Positions 29,762 to 37,685 of a stretch of DNA of 64,000 nucleotides are shown piece after piece. The position numbers and the translations under genes are program-made. Source of the stretch: Actinosynnema pretiosum (lineage in GTDB: Bacteria > Actinomycetota > Actinomycetes > Mycobacteriales > Pseudonocardiaceae); NCBI RefSeq assembly GCF_024171695.1, contig NZ_JAMTCF010000004.1:372001-436000 (forward strand). Direction: 5' to 3'. The notes under the pieces are model-generated. The model was not told where the DNA came from. It was given only the letters and a program-made list of their open reading frames with translations, and searched no databases. Position 1 is the stretch's first letter. Every line of letters begins with the position of its first letter.

Positions 29762-31663
29762 ATGCGGACACCGCACGAGCCCGGCGCGGCGACGGTCGTC
29801 GCGGCGCAGCGCGGCGAGGACGGCGCCCTCGACGAGCTGGTCGCGGCCTACCTGCCGCTGGTGTACAACGTCGTCGGGCACGCGCTGGGCGGCCACCCGG
29901 ACACCGACGACGTCGTCCAGGAGACCATGCTGCGCGCCGTCGACTCGCTCGGCGAGCTGCGCGACCCGGCCGCGTTCCGGTCGTGGCTGCTGGTCATCGC
30001 CATGAACCAGGTCCGCGAGCGGCACCGGCGGCGGTTGCCGCTGCCCGTGGACGAGCGGTCGCTGGCCGACCGGGCCGACCCCGGCGCGGACTTCGTCGAC
30101 CTCGCCCTCACCAAGCTCCACCTGACCGGGCAGCGGCGGGAGGTGGTGGCCGCGACCCGCTGGCTCGGCGAGGAGGAGCGGGAGCTGCTGTCGCTGTGGT
30201 GGATGGAGGCGGTCGGCCGGATCACCCGCGCCGAGCTGGTCGAGGCGGTCGGGATCAGCGCGCAGCACGCGGCGGTGCGGGTGCAGCGGATGAAGGCGCA
30301 GCTGGACGCGTCGCGGGTGGTCGTGCGGGTGCTCGCGGCCACGCCCCGGTGCGGGGAGCTGGCGCACGTGGTGGGGGACTGGGACGGGCAGCCCGGCGCG
30401 CTGTGGCGCAAGCGGGTCATGCGGCACGCGCGTGAGTGCGACCGGTGCGCCGCGGCGTTCGACGACCTGGCGGCGGTGGACGGCCTGGTGGCGCGGTTGC
30501 CGCTGGTGCCGGTGCCGTTCGCGCTGGACCCGGCGTCGTGGGGCGCGGCCGGGGGCGTGGGCGAGGCGCTGGCCGGGCAGGGCGCGGGGCACGGTTCCGG
30601 GCACGCGGGCACGGCCAAGTCCCTCAAGGCGGTGAGCAGCGCGAAGAAGGGCTTCTGGGCGCAGGTCGCCGCCAAGCCCCTGGTGGTCGCGACGGCGGTG
30701 GCGGCGGTCGCGACGGCCGCCGTGGTGGCCCCGATGGCGCTGCCCGCCGACGAGCCGCCCCCGCTCGCCGCCGAGCTGACCCTCCCCCCGGCGTTCACCA
30801 CCGAACCGCTGCCCGCGTCCTCGGCCGCCCCCACCACGACCACCGCGCCCAGCTCCGGCAGCAGTCCCGCCCCGACCACCACGACGACCCAGCCGCAGCC
30901 CGCCGTCGCCGCGCCAAGGCCGCCCGCGGCGCCGTCGGCGAAGAAGGGCGTCAGCACCTGGAACTTCGACGGCGTCGGCAAGGCGCTCGGCGACGTCGGC
31001 GCGGGCTGGGTCTACAACTGGGCGCCCACCAGGGAGGACCTGACCATCCCGCAGGGCGTCGAGTTCGTGCCGATGATCTGGGGCGCGAAGACGGTGACCC
31101 CGGCGAACCTGGCCGCCGTGAAGGGCCAGGGGAGCACGCTGCTCGGCTTCAACGAGCCGGACCTTGGCGAGCAGTCGAACATGAGCGTCGAGCAGGCCCT
31201 CGACCTGTGGCCGCAGCTCCAGGCCACCGGGATGCGCCTGGGCAGCCCGGCCGTGGCCCACAGCGGCGACAAGGCGGGCGGCTGGCTCGACCGGTTCATG
31301 GCGGGCGCGAAGCAGCGCGGCCTGCGCGTCGACTTCATCACCCTGCACTGGTACGGCTCGGACTTCAGCGCCGCCGCCGTCGGCCACCTGAAGAACTACC
31401 TGGACGCGGTGCACGCGCGGTACGGGCTGCCCGTCTGGGTGACCGAGTACTCGCTGATCGACTGGTCGGGCGGCGCGGCGCGGTATCCGGGCGCGAGCGA
31501 GCTGGCGGCGTTCGCGAGCGGGTCGGCGCGGATGATGGAGGGCCTGCCGTGGGTGGAGCGCTACGCCTGGTTCGCGCTCCCCGCCGACAAGCCGGGGACC
31601 GGTCTGTACGCGCCGGGCGGCGCCCCCAACGCGGCCGGTGAGGCCTACCGGTCGGTGGGGTAG
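29762..31663 (+). CDS. ECF sigma factor fused to zinc-finger/TM segment and extracytoplasmic glycoside hydrolase domain
   Basis: One 633-residue chain with sigma, anti-sigma-like and enzyme parts. Sigma region 2 spans about residues 20-90 (DDVVQETMLRAV, FRSWLLVIAMNQVRERHRR) and region 4 about 130-190 (ITRAELVEAVGISAQHAAVRVQRMK). An anti-sigma-type zinc site H222-x3-C226-x2-C229 follows, then one helix (about 304-328) and a Thr/Ser/Pro linker. Residues 396-633 form an Asl1/GH128-like beta-glucanase domain, with LLGFNEPDL (E465) and VWVTEYSLID (E562) as probable catalytic acids. The topology predicts a cytoplasmic sigma part and an external carbohydrate-sensing or -cleaving part. AGGAGG precedes ATG 29762. 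Its last 24 bases recur at 35880. Confidence 0.88.
   Translation: MRTPHEPGAATVVAAQRGEDGALDELVAAYLPLVYNVVGHALGGHPDTDDVVQETMLRAVDSLGELRDPAAFRSWLLVIAMNQVRERHRRRLPLPVDERSLADRADPGADFVDLALTKLHLTGQRREVVAATRWLGEEERELLSLWWMEAVGRITRAELVEAVGISAQHAAVRVQRMKAQLDASRVVVRVLAATPRCGELAHVVGDWDGQPGALWRKRVMRHARECDRCAAAFDDLAAVDGLVARLPLVPVPFALDPASWGAAGGVGEALAGQGAGHGSGHAGTAKSLKAVSSAKKGFWAQVAAKPLVVATAVAAVATAAVVAPMALPADEPPPLAAELTLPPAFTTEPLPASSAAPTTTTAPSSGSSPAPTTTTTQPQPAVAAPRPPAAPSAKKGVSTWNFDGVGKALGDVGAGWVYNWAPTREDLTIPQGVEFVPMIWGAKTVTPANLAAVKGQGSTLLGFNEPDLGEQSNMSVEQALDLWPQLQATGMRLGSPAVAHSGDKAGGWLDRFMAGAKQRGLRVDFITLHWYGSDFSAAAVGHLKNYLDAVHARYGLPVWVTEYSLIDWSGGAARYPGASELAAFASGSARMMEGLPWVERYAWFALPADKPGTGLYAPGGAPNAAGEAYRSVG
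31640..31663 (+). repeat. 24-bp direct repeat, left copy (attachment-site candidate)
   Basis: The bases from GAGGCCTACC to GTGGGGTAG form the last seven codons (EAYRSVG) and stop of the sigma/hydrolase gene. They are identical to 35880-35903; flanking bases differ on both sides (T versus C before, A versus G after). Confidence 0.85.
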
Positions 31664-31818
31664 ACGGGCGTGGGGTGGGCGTCGAACCGGGCGCCCGCCT
31701 CCACGCGACCCGCCTGACGGACGAGCCTCCGGAGACCCGACCCCGCTGATAACGAAGATCGCTTTTGCGGCGATGGCAACCACGTGCGCACCGTCAAGAT
31801 CGACTCGTTGGGCGTCGG

Positions 31819-33312
31819 ATGATTCCCGCCGAGGTGACCGGTCCCCTGTGGGGCGATCCGGGGCTCGACCGCCGAGGGGGCCGCTACCCGCTCTTCGTCG
31901 AGGCGCCGGTGCTCGCCGTGGTGGACACGCTCGTGCCCGGTGTGTCCACGCTGACCCGGTTGGTCCGCTACTACTCGCTCTACTGGGCCTTGGCCGATCA
32001 CTCCGAAGAGCACGACCTCACCCCCGAGGAGTGCCGAACCCTGCTGCGCCGCTCGGAGGTCGCGCTCGCGCTCGTCTCGGCGGGCCACGACCGGCAGCTG
32101 TTCGCGCACGGGGTGGACCGGATCAAGTCCGCGCGCGGCAAGGGCAGGACCACCAACCTCGCCGAACTCGGTCCGCGCTCCTACTCGCCGCGCCCCTGGG
32201 GCTTCTGGTCCCAGTACAACGGCGCCAGCGCCTCACTGGGGATCGCGGAGACCGCTGAGGGCACGATCCGCCCCGGTCGGCACCGCTGCCCAGACCCGGT
32301 GCGCCGGATGTTCCGGCCCGTGTTCGACCTCGTGCTGAGCGCCGATCCGGGCGCCGGGGTCGACGGGCTCGCCGCACTGGCCATCGAGTCGCAGGGGACT
32401 CCCGACCTCCCGCCGCTGGTCGACCTCTTCACCGCGACGCGCCACGGGCGTCACCGGCCGGAGGACTGGAGCGGCGACGACCGCACCAGGCGCGCGACGC
32501 TGCGCCTGCTCGCGCGGGCCGTGCAGCGCGATCCGGCCTGGTCGCCGGGAGTCGCGTTCCGCTCCTACCTGTCCTACGGGGACGCGCTCGACACCGACCC
32601 GGTCCTGGCAGGCGAGGAGCGCGCCGAGGCGTGGCGCGGAGTGCTGCTCCGGCACCGCTCGGTCGGCGCCTGGCGGCGGCTGTGGGCCTCGCTCGTGGAG
32701 CAGGTCATCGACGCGGGCGGCACGGCCACCCGCGAGGACCTCCACGAGTGGATCAGCTCCGAGGTCTCGGCGACCACGGTGCGCGGCTTCGCCGGAACCC
32801 TCCCCACCTCGATCGCCGCCTCCGGCCACCCGCTGCCCGCCGAGGAGGAGGTCCTCGGGTGGTGGAAGCGGACCGATGCGGACCTGGCGATGCTGCTGCT
32901 GGGCGCGCGCCGCCTCGACCACCTGCGGGGCCGCGCCCTCGACGCGTTCCTCGGCCGCAGGCGCGGCTCGTCGGGACGGGGCCAGTTCCTCGACCCCACC
33001 TGGGTCGCGCACCGGGAGGCCGAGCACGCCGACCGGCCGCTGGCGGAGTTCGCCCGCGCGCTCGTGGACGACATGCTCGCCCAGTCCCGCCGGGTCGCGC
33101 TCCGCAAGCTGAAGATCGGCCAGGACGGGCGGATGACCCTGTTCAGCAGGCTGCACGAGCGCGATGGCCGGTACTTCGCCGACCAGCGGGAAGGGGCGGG
33201 CGACGTCGGCATCCGCATCGATCAGCTCTCGGCCATGGCCGCGCAGCTGGGGCTGTTCGCCGGGACCGGGGTCACCGAGCTCGGCGCCCAGGTGCTGGAG
33301 CTGCCCCGATGA
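31819..33312 (+). CDS. Unknown protein, first gene of the repeat-flanked cassette
   Basis: A 497-residue protein I cannot assign with certainty. The N-terminal segment LVPGVSTLTRLVRYYSLYWALAD resembles the PGTSTxxxRxRYFLFxPW-type segment I remember from DUF6361 proteins, a weak resemblance. Other clear stretches are PRPWGFWSQYNGASASLG, a Trp/Arg-rich helical middle, and a C-terminal half rich in Arg/Leu helices (FARALVDDMLAQSRRVALRKLKIGQDG). No Walker, nuclease or membrane motif is obvious, so it may be an adaptor or recognition subunit. Start alternatives are ATG 31819 and TTG 31765; neither has a strong ribosome site. ATGA overlap with the PLD-like gene implies they act together. Confidence 0.7.
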   Translation: MIPAEVTGPLWGDPGLDRRGGRYPLFVEAPVLAVVDTLVPGVSTLTRLVRYYSLYWALADHSEEHDLTPEECRTLLRRSEVALALVSAGHDRQLFAHGVDRIKSARGKGRTTNLAELGPRSYSPRPWGFWSQYNGASASLGIAETAEGTIRPGRHRCPDPVRRMFRPVFDLVLSADPGAGVDGLAALAIESQGTPDLPPLVDLFTATRHGRHRPEDWSGDDRTRRATLRLLARAVQRDPAWSPGVAFRSYLSYGDALDTDPVLAGEERAEAWRGVLLRHRSVGAWRRLWASLVEQVIDAGGTATREDLHEWISSEVSATTVRGFAGTLPTSIAASGHPLPAEEEVLGWWKRTDADLAMLLLGARRLDHLRGRALDAFLGRRRGSSGRGQFLDPTWVAHREAEHADRPLAEFARALVDDMLAQSRRVALRKLKIGQDGRMTLFSRLHERDGRYFADQREGAGDVGIRIDQLSAMAAQLGLFAGTGVTELGAQVLELPR

Positions 33313-35903
33313 GCGAGGCGCGGCACGGGTTCCACTCGCCGATCACCCTGCTGCACGAGTGGCGCGACCGCGCGGACGGCGCCCGCCTGCGGGAGGTGCT
33401 GGTCCTGGGCTACACGCACGACCTCGTCTTCCTCGAACGCCACTTCGTGCCCACCGCACGCGCCCTGGGGGCCCGCGTCACCGTCGTCGGTGACGCCGGG
33501 CAGTCGCTGCACGACCCGGTCGACGTCCGCCACGCGGGACGGTCCTACCAGCACGGGCACGCGGCGTGCGGTGGTGCGTTCCACCCCAAGCTCGTCGTGC
33601 TCGTCGGCGACGAGGACGTCGTGGCCGCTGTCGGGTCCGGCAACCCCACCATGTCCGGCTGGGGCCACAACATGGAGCTGTGGCTGGTCCTGAGCACCTC
33701 CACGCGCCGGGGCCCCGCCGCCCAGCGGGATCTCGCCGACTGGCTGGTCGAGCTGCCGGACGTGGTCCGGATGCCCACCTGGATCGCGGACGCGGTGCGC
33801 GTCGTCGGTGGGCACGTGCGACCCGACGAGGTCGACGGATCACTGCCCGAGCTGCGGATCTTCGGCAACCTCCGGCGCTCCGTCCTCTCCCAGCTGCCCG
33901 GAACCCGCGTCGACGCCCTGCGCGTCAGCTCACCGTTCTACGACCCGCGCGGCGCGGCGTTGCGCGCCCTGGTGGACCGGGTGCGCCCTGCCCGAATCGA
34001 CATCGCCCTGCAACCCCGGCTGTCCAGGTACGACGCCGGGGCCCTCGTGCGCGCCACCACGACCGCGTCGGCGGTTCGCTACCGGGTGCTCGACGAGGAG
34101 CGCACCTACCACGGCAAACTGGTGGAGTGGTCCGAGGGCGAGGTGACCACGGCGCTGGTCGGCAGCGCGAACTGCACCGCCGCCGCGCTCCTCGGCGCCA
34201 CCGCCGAGGGCGGCAACTGCGAGCTGGTCGCCGTGCTGCCCGTGCCGACCAGCCTCCTGCCCACCGGGTGGTCCACGACCACGAGGCCCCCGGCAGCCGC
34301 CCACCCGGCCACCGAGCGCGGCAAGCCGCCGGTCGTGCTGGTCCTGCTGGGCGCCCGCAGGCAGGAGGACCACGTGGTCGTCGAGCTGGTCACCACCGCA
34401 GGCGAGCGGGTCGCCATCGAGTCCTCACCGGACGGGACGCCGGGTACCTGGCTCGCCTTCCACACCTGGCTGCCGACCGGGGAGGTCCCCGCCGCGCTGC
34501 GCTTCCCCGCGCCCGAGCAGCTCGGCGGCGTCGTGCGCGCCCGAGTCGAGGTCGACGGCGAGCAGGTCTTCTCCTCGGAGGTGTACCTGACCGACCCGGT
34601 GAGGTGCCTTCCCCGCTCGGACGAACCCGATCGTCCACGCCTGGTCCGCGACTACGACCTCGGCACGACCATCACCGACCCGGTGCTGGCCGCGCGCTTC
34701 AACGCCGACCTGGTGCGCCTGCTCGGCCAGGTCGCCCAGTCGCGGACCACGGGCGCGCCCGCCCTGAGGACCCGATCGCACGAGGTGCAGGAGCTCTCGC
34801 CCGAGGACCGCTGGGGCACCTGGTTGCACCACGTGCAGGGAGTCCTCGGGGACTCGCTCACCGGACTGGTGTTCCCGGCCGCGCTGCGCCTGCCCGGCGG
34901 TGGGGCCCAGCTCTGGGCGGTCGGCGTCGACCCGGACGACGGTCAGCCCGACGAGGAGGACGGGGACGAGGGCCAGTTCCAGGAGGCCGGGCAGCGCGGC
35001 ATCCCGCAGAGCGAGCACCACAGGTTCCGGAGATGGGCCGCGAGGTGGGTCAGGGCGGTGACCGGGCCCGCCCGGCCGCCGCTGGAGCTGCGGATGACCG
35101 TCACCTTGATCTACCTGGACCTGCTGGCCGCGGGGGTCTGGGGCGTCGACGACGACTGGCGCGCGGATGTGCGCGACCTCGTGCGGGCGCTGGACCCCAC
35201 CGACGAGGAGACCGCGGACCTGCCGGGACGGGCCGTCTCCTACCAGTGCTCGTTGACCGCCGTCTGCCTCGCCCTGCTCTTCCAGGACGCGACTCCCCAC
35301 GGGGGCGCCGCGCACGACGTCATCGCGAAAGCCGCATGGGAAGCGGGGCGGGGGTCGGCGGCCTTCGCCGATCGCGGGCTGGCGACCGAGTACCTGCACC
35401 GCCCGGTGCAGCCGCACGCGCGGGTGGCCTCGGAGTCCGAGGTCGACGCGGTGATCAGCCGCGCCGAGTCGGTCGAGGACGACCCGAGCGCCGAGGTCGT
35501 CGCCGCTTGCGAGCGGATCGGGCTCGACGTCGGGCTCCGGGAGGGGGTCTGGGTGGTCGAGGGCGGTTTCCGCAAACCCCGCCGCGCCGCCGCCCAGGTG
35601 TCCACCAGGGCGGGGGAGCGGTCCGCTGTGCTGGTCCGCGACGTCGACAAGGCGGTGCTGCTCCTGCGCGAGGGGCGGGTGCTCGTCCTGCTGGAGTCGA
35701 CCATCCCGCAGTGGCGCGTCTACCGGCTCAGCCCCCTGAGCACCCCGGAGTCCCTGCTGAGCGGCACCGAGCAGCCACCACCCCCTGCTGAGCGGCACGT
35801 GGTGGGGACACCGCCGCCGCTGGTGGGTGAACTCGCCGAACGGCTGGGGGTGAACCCGGCGCTCCTCGTCGCCGCGATCGAGGCCTACCGGTCGGTGGGG
35901 TAG
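33309..35903 (+). CDS. Phospholipase-D-like (HKD) protein, second gene of the cassette
   Basis: An 864-residue protein with two HKD-type half sites: H92-P-K94 followed by GSGNPT (109-114), and H268-G-K270 followed by GSANCT (285-290). Acidic residues in the motif are displaced from the classic HxKxxxxD spacing, as in nuclease-type PLD proteins. The remaining 550 residues show no known domain; an acidic loop DDGQPDEEDGDEGQ lies near 545 and several Trp-rich helices follow. It is probably a nuclease or a phosphodiesterase acting on nucleic acid. ATG 33309 overlaps the upstream stop (ATGA). The C-terminus EAYRSVG and stop come from the 24-bp repeat shared with the sigma/hydrolase gene. Confidence 0.82.
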   Translation: MSEARHGFHSPITLLHEWRDRADGARLREVLVLGYTHDLVFLERHFVPTARALGARVTVVGDAGQSLHDPVDVRHAGRSYQHGHAACGGAFHPKLVVLVGDEDVVAAVGSGNPTMSGWGHNMELWLVLSTSTRRGPAAQRDLADWLVELPDVVRMPTWIADAVRVVGGHVRPDEVDGSLPELRIFGNLRRSVLSQLPGTRVDALRVSSPFYDPRGAALRALVDRVRPARIDIALQPRLSRYDAGALVRATTTASAVRYRVLDEERTYHGKLVEWSEGEVTTALVGSANCTAAALLGATAEGGNCELVAVLPVPTSLLPTGWSTTTRPPAAAHPATERGKPPVVLVLLGARRQEDHVVVELVTTAGERVAIESSPDGTPGTWLAFHTWLPTGEVPAALRFPAPEQLGGVVRARVEVDGEQVFSSEVYLTDPVRCLPRSDEPDRPRLVRDYDLGTTITDPVLAARFNADLVRLLGQVAQSRTTGAPALRTRSHEVQELSPEDRWGTWLHHVQGVLGDSLTGLVFPAALRLPGGGAQLWAVGVDPDDGQPDEEDGDEGQFQEAGQRGIPQSEHHRFRRWAARWVRAVTGPARPPLELRMTVTLIYLDLLAAGVWGVDDDWRADVRDLVRALDPTDEETADLPGRAVSYQCSLTAVCLALLFQDATPHGGAAHDVIAKAAWEAGRGSAAFADRGLATEYLHRPVQPHARVASESEVDAVISRAESVEDDPSAEVVAACERIGLDVGLREGVWVVEGGFRKPRRAAAQVSTRAGERSAVLVRDVDKAVLLLREGRVLVLLESTIPQWRVYRLSPLSTPESLLSGTEQPPPPAERHVVGTPPPLVGELAERLGVNPALLVAAIEAYRSVG
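35880..35903 (+). repeat. 24-bp direct repeat, right copy (attachment-site candidate)
   Basis: Identical to 31640-31663. It forms the final codons and stop of the PLD-like gene in the same reading frame as in the sigma/hydrolase gene. Confidence 0.85.
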
Positions 35904-35933
35904 GGACTCGGCGGGGCGGGGATTCGGTGGCAG

Positions 35934-35971
35934 GGACCCGGTGGTGGCGGGCGCCCGTCCCCACCGGGTCC
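35934..35971 (+). terminator. Hairpin downstream of the right repeat
   Basis: Perfect 11-bp arms GGACCCGGTGG / CCACCGGGTCC with a 16-base loop that itself can fold. It may be the original terminator of the sigma/hydrolase gene, now serving the cassette. Confidence 0.6.
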
Positions 35972-36188
35972 GACGCCGACGCAGACCGGACCCGGAGGTC
36001 CACTCCCCGGAATCCGGTCCGCACCCCTCGGGTTCCCCGCCCCGCCCCCGCGCGATTCCCCCGACCGGCGCAAACCCGCTCACCGTCCCGTGTTTCACGA
36101 ACCCGCCCGGTAATTCCCGCCCGAGACCGTCCGAAGTGTGGGTAGTCACATATGTGCGCGCGGACCCGAATGCGGGCAGGGTGGACAG

Positions 36189-37628
36189 ATGACCACCTCC
36201 CAGGCACCGGCGAGGATCGCCGTCACGGGGCTCGCCGTCATGGGCAGCAACCTGGCGCGCAACCTCGCCCGGCACGGCTTCCGCGTCGCCGTGCACAACC
36301 GCACCAACGCCCGCACGAAGGCCCTGATCTCCGAGCACGGGCACGAGGGCGAGTTCGTCCCCGCCGAGACCCTGGAAGAGCTGGTCGGCAGCCTCCAGAA
36401 GCCCCGGCAGATCATCATCATGGTGAAGGCGGGCGTCCCCACCGACGCGGTCATCGACGAGCTGGCGCCCCTGCTGGAGCCCGGTGACATGGTCATCGAC
36501 GGCGGCAACGCGCACTACGCCGACACCCGGCGCCGCGAGGCCGCGCTGCGCGAGGCGGGCCTGCACTTCGTCGGCGCGGGCATCTCCGGTGGCGAGGAGG
36601 GCGCGCTCAACGGGCCCAGCATCATGCCCGGCGGGTCCAAGGAGTCCTACGAGCACGTCGGCCCGGTCCTGGAGGCCATCTCCGCCAAGGTGAACGGCGA
36701 GGCGTGCTGCGTGCACGTCGGGCCGGACGGCGCGGGCCACTTCGTCAAGATGGTGCACAACGGCATCGAGTACGCCGACATGCAGCTCATCGCCGAGGCG
36801 TTCGACCTGCTGCACCGCGCGGGCGGCCTGACCCCCGCCGAGGTGGCCGAGGTCTTCAAGGGCTGGAACACCGGCGACCTGGAGTCCTACCTGGTCGAGA
36901 TCACCGCCGAGGTGCTCGCCCACGTCGACGCCGACACCGGCTCCGCGCTGGTCGACGTCATCGCCGACGAGGCCGAGCAGAAGGGCACCGGCCGCTGGAC
37001 CGTCCAGGAGGCCCTCGAACTGGGCGTCCCGGTCACCGGCATCGCCGAGGCCGTCTTCGCCCGCTCGCTGTCCGGCCGCGCGTCCCAGCGCAAGGCCGCC
37101 CGCGCCGCGCTCGGCGCCAACGAGGTCGCGACCGCCAAGGACGACTCGCTGGTCGAGGACGTCCGCCAGGCGCTCTACGCCTCCAAGGTCGTCGCGTACG
37201 CGCAGGGCTTCGACCAGATGCGCGCCGCCAGCGCCGAGTACGGCTGGGACCTCGACCTCGGCTCCACGGCCACCATCTGGCGCGGCGGCTGCATCATCCG
37301 GGCCCGCTTCCTGGACCGCATCAAGGAGGCCTACGACCGCGATCCCGAGCTGGAGACCCTGCTCGCCGACGACTACTTCCGCGACGCCGTGCGCACCGCC
37401 GAGGACGCCTGGCGGCGGGTCGCGGTGAAGGCCGTCCAGTCCGGGGTGCCCGCGCCCGGCTTCGTGTCCGCGCTGTCCTACTACGACGCGCTGCGCTCCG
37501 AGCGCCTGCCCGCCTCCCTCATCCAGGGCCTGCGGGACTTCTTCGGCGCCCACACCTACCGCAGGACCGACCGCGAGGGCTCGTTCCACACCCTCTGGTC
37601 CGGCGACCGCTCCCAGGTCGACGCCTGA
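36189..37628 (+). CDS. gnd: 6-phosphogluconate dehydrogenase (decarboxylating)
   Basis: Oxidises 6-phosphogluconate to ribulose 5-phosphate in the pentose phosphate pathway, giving NADPH. The 479-residue homodimer subunit shows the nucleotide motif GLAVMGSNLARNLA, MVIDGGNAHYADTRRR, the signature GISGGEEGALNGPSIMPGG, HFVKMVHNGIEYADMQ with the catalytic Lys, and the C-terminal substrate contact GAHTYRRTDREGSFH. ATG 36189 follows AGGGTGG; upstream in-frame starts give a Cys/Gly-rich extension foreign to the family. It is transcribed alone and ends at a strong hairpin shared with the convergent transporter gene. Confidence 0.97.
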   Translation: MTTSQAPARIAVTGLAVMGSNLARNLARHGFRVAVHNRTNARTKALISEHGHEGEFVPAETLEELVGSLQKPRQIIIMVKAGVPTDAVIDELAPLLEPGDMVIDGGNAHYADTRRREAALREAGLHFVGAGISGGEEGALNGPSIMPGGSKESYEHVGPVLEAISAKVNGEACCVHVGPDGAGHFVKMVHNGIEYADMQLIAEAFDLLHRAGGLTPAEVAEVFKGWNTGDLESYLVEITAEVLAHVDADTGSALVDVIADEAEQKGTGRWTVQEALELGVPVTGIAEAVFARSLSGRASQRKAARAALGANEVATAKDDSLVEDVRQALYASKVVAYAQGFDQMRAASAEYGWDLDLGSTATIWRGGCIIRARFLDRIKEAYDRDPELETLLADDYFRDAVRTAEDAWRRVAVKAVQSGVPAPGFVSALSYYDALRSERLPASLIQGLRDFFGAHTYRRTDREGSFHTLWSGDRSQVDA

Positions 37629-37639
37629 GACCGCGCGGC

Positions 37640-37676
37640 GCGGGACCCCTCCCGGTGAACCGGCGAGGGGTCCCGC
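37640..37676. terminator. Bidirectional hairpin between gnd and the SulP gene
   Basis: Perfect 12-bp arms GCGGGACCCCTC / GAGGGGTCCCGC around a 13-base loop that contains a small CCGGTGAACCGG hairpin. It lies nine bases before the SulP gene's stop. Confidence 0.7.
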
Positions 37677-37685
37677 ACCGCCGGG

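Larger units (their letters stand above)
31640..35903 (+). mobile_element. Putative 4.24-kb integrated island with two genes
   Basis: Bounded by 24-bp exact direct repeats 4,240 bases apart. It contains only an unknown 497-residue gene and a PLD-like gene, and a G/C-rich hairpin just inside the left end (31668-31706). A perfect 11-bp terminator hairpin lies just outside the right repeat, where the sigma/hydrolase gene's own terminator would be expected if the island had been inserted at its 3' end. No integrase or transposase is encoded, and GC looks like the host's. Integration by a recombinase acting in trans is an inference. Confidence 0.6.

Noticed and set aside
29762-31663. Frameshifted or chimeric assembly of a sigma gene and a hydrolase gene
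   Set aside because: The frame is continuous, codon bias is uniform, and the zinc site, helix and linker come in a sensible order for a single membrane protein.
31664-35903. Insertion sequence or transposon
   Set aside because: No transposase, no terminal inverted repeats at the borders, and the 24-bp direct repeat is too long for a normal target duplication.
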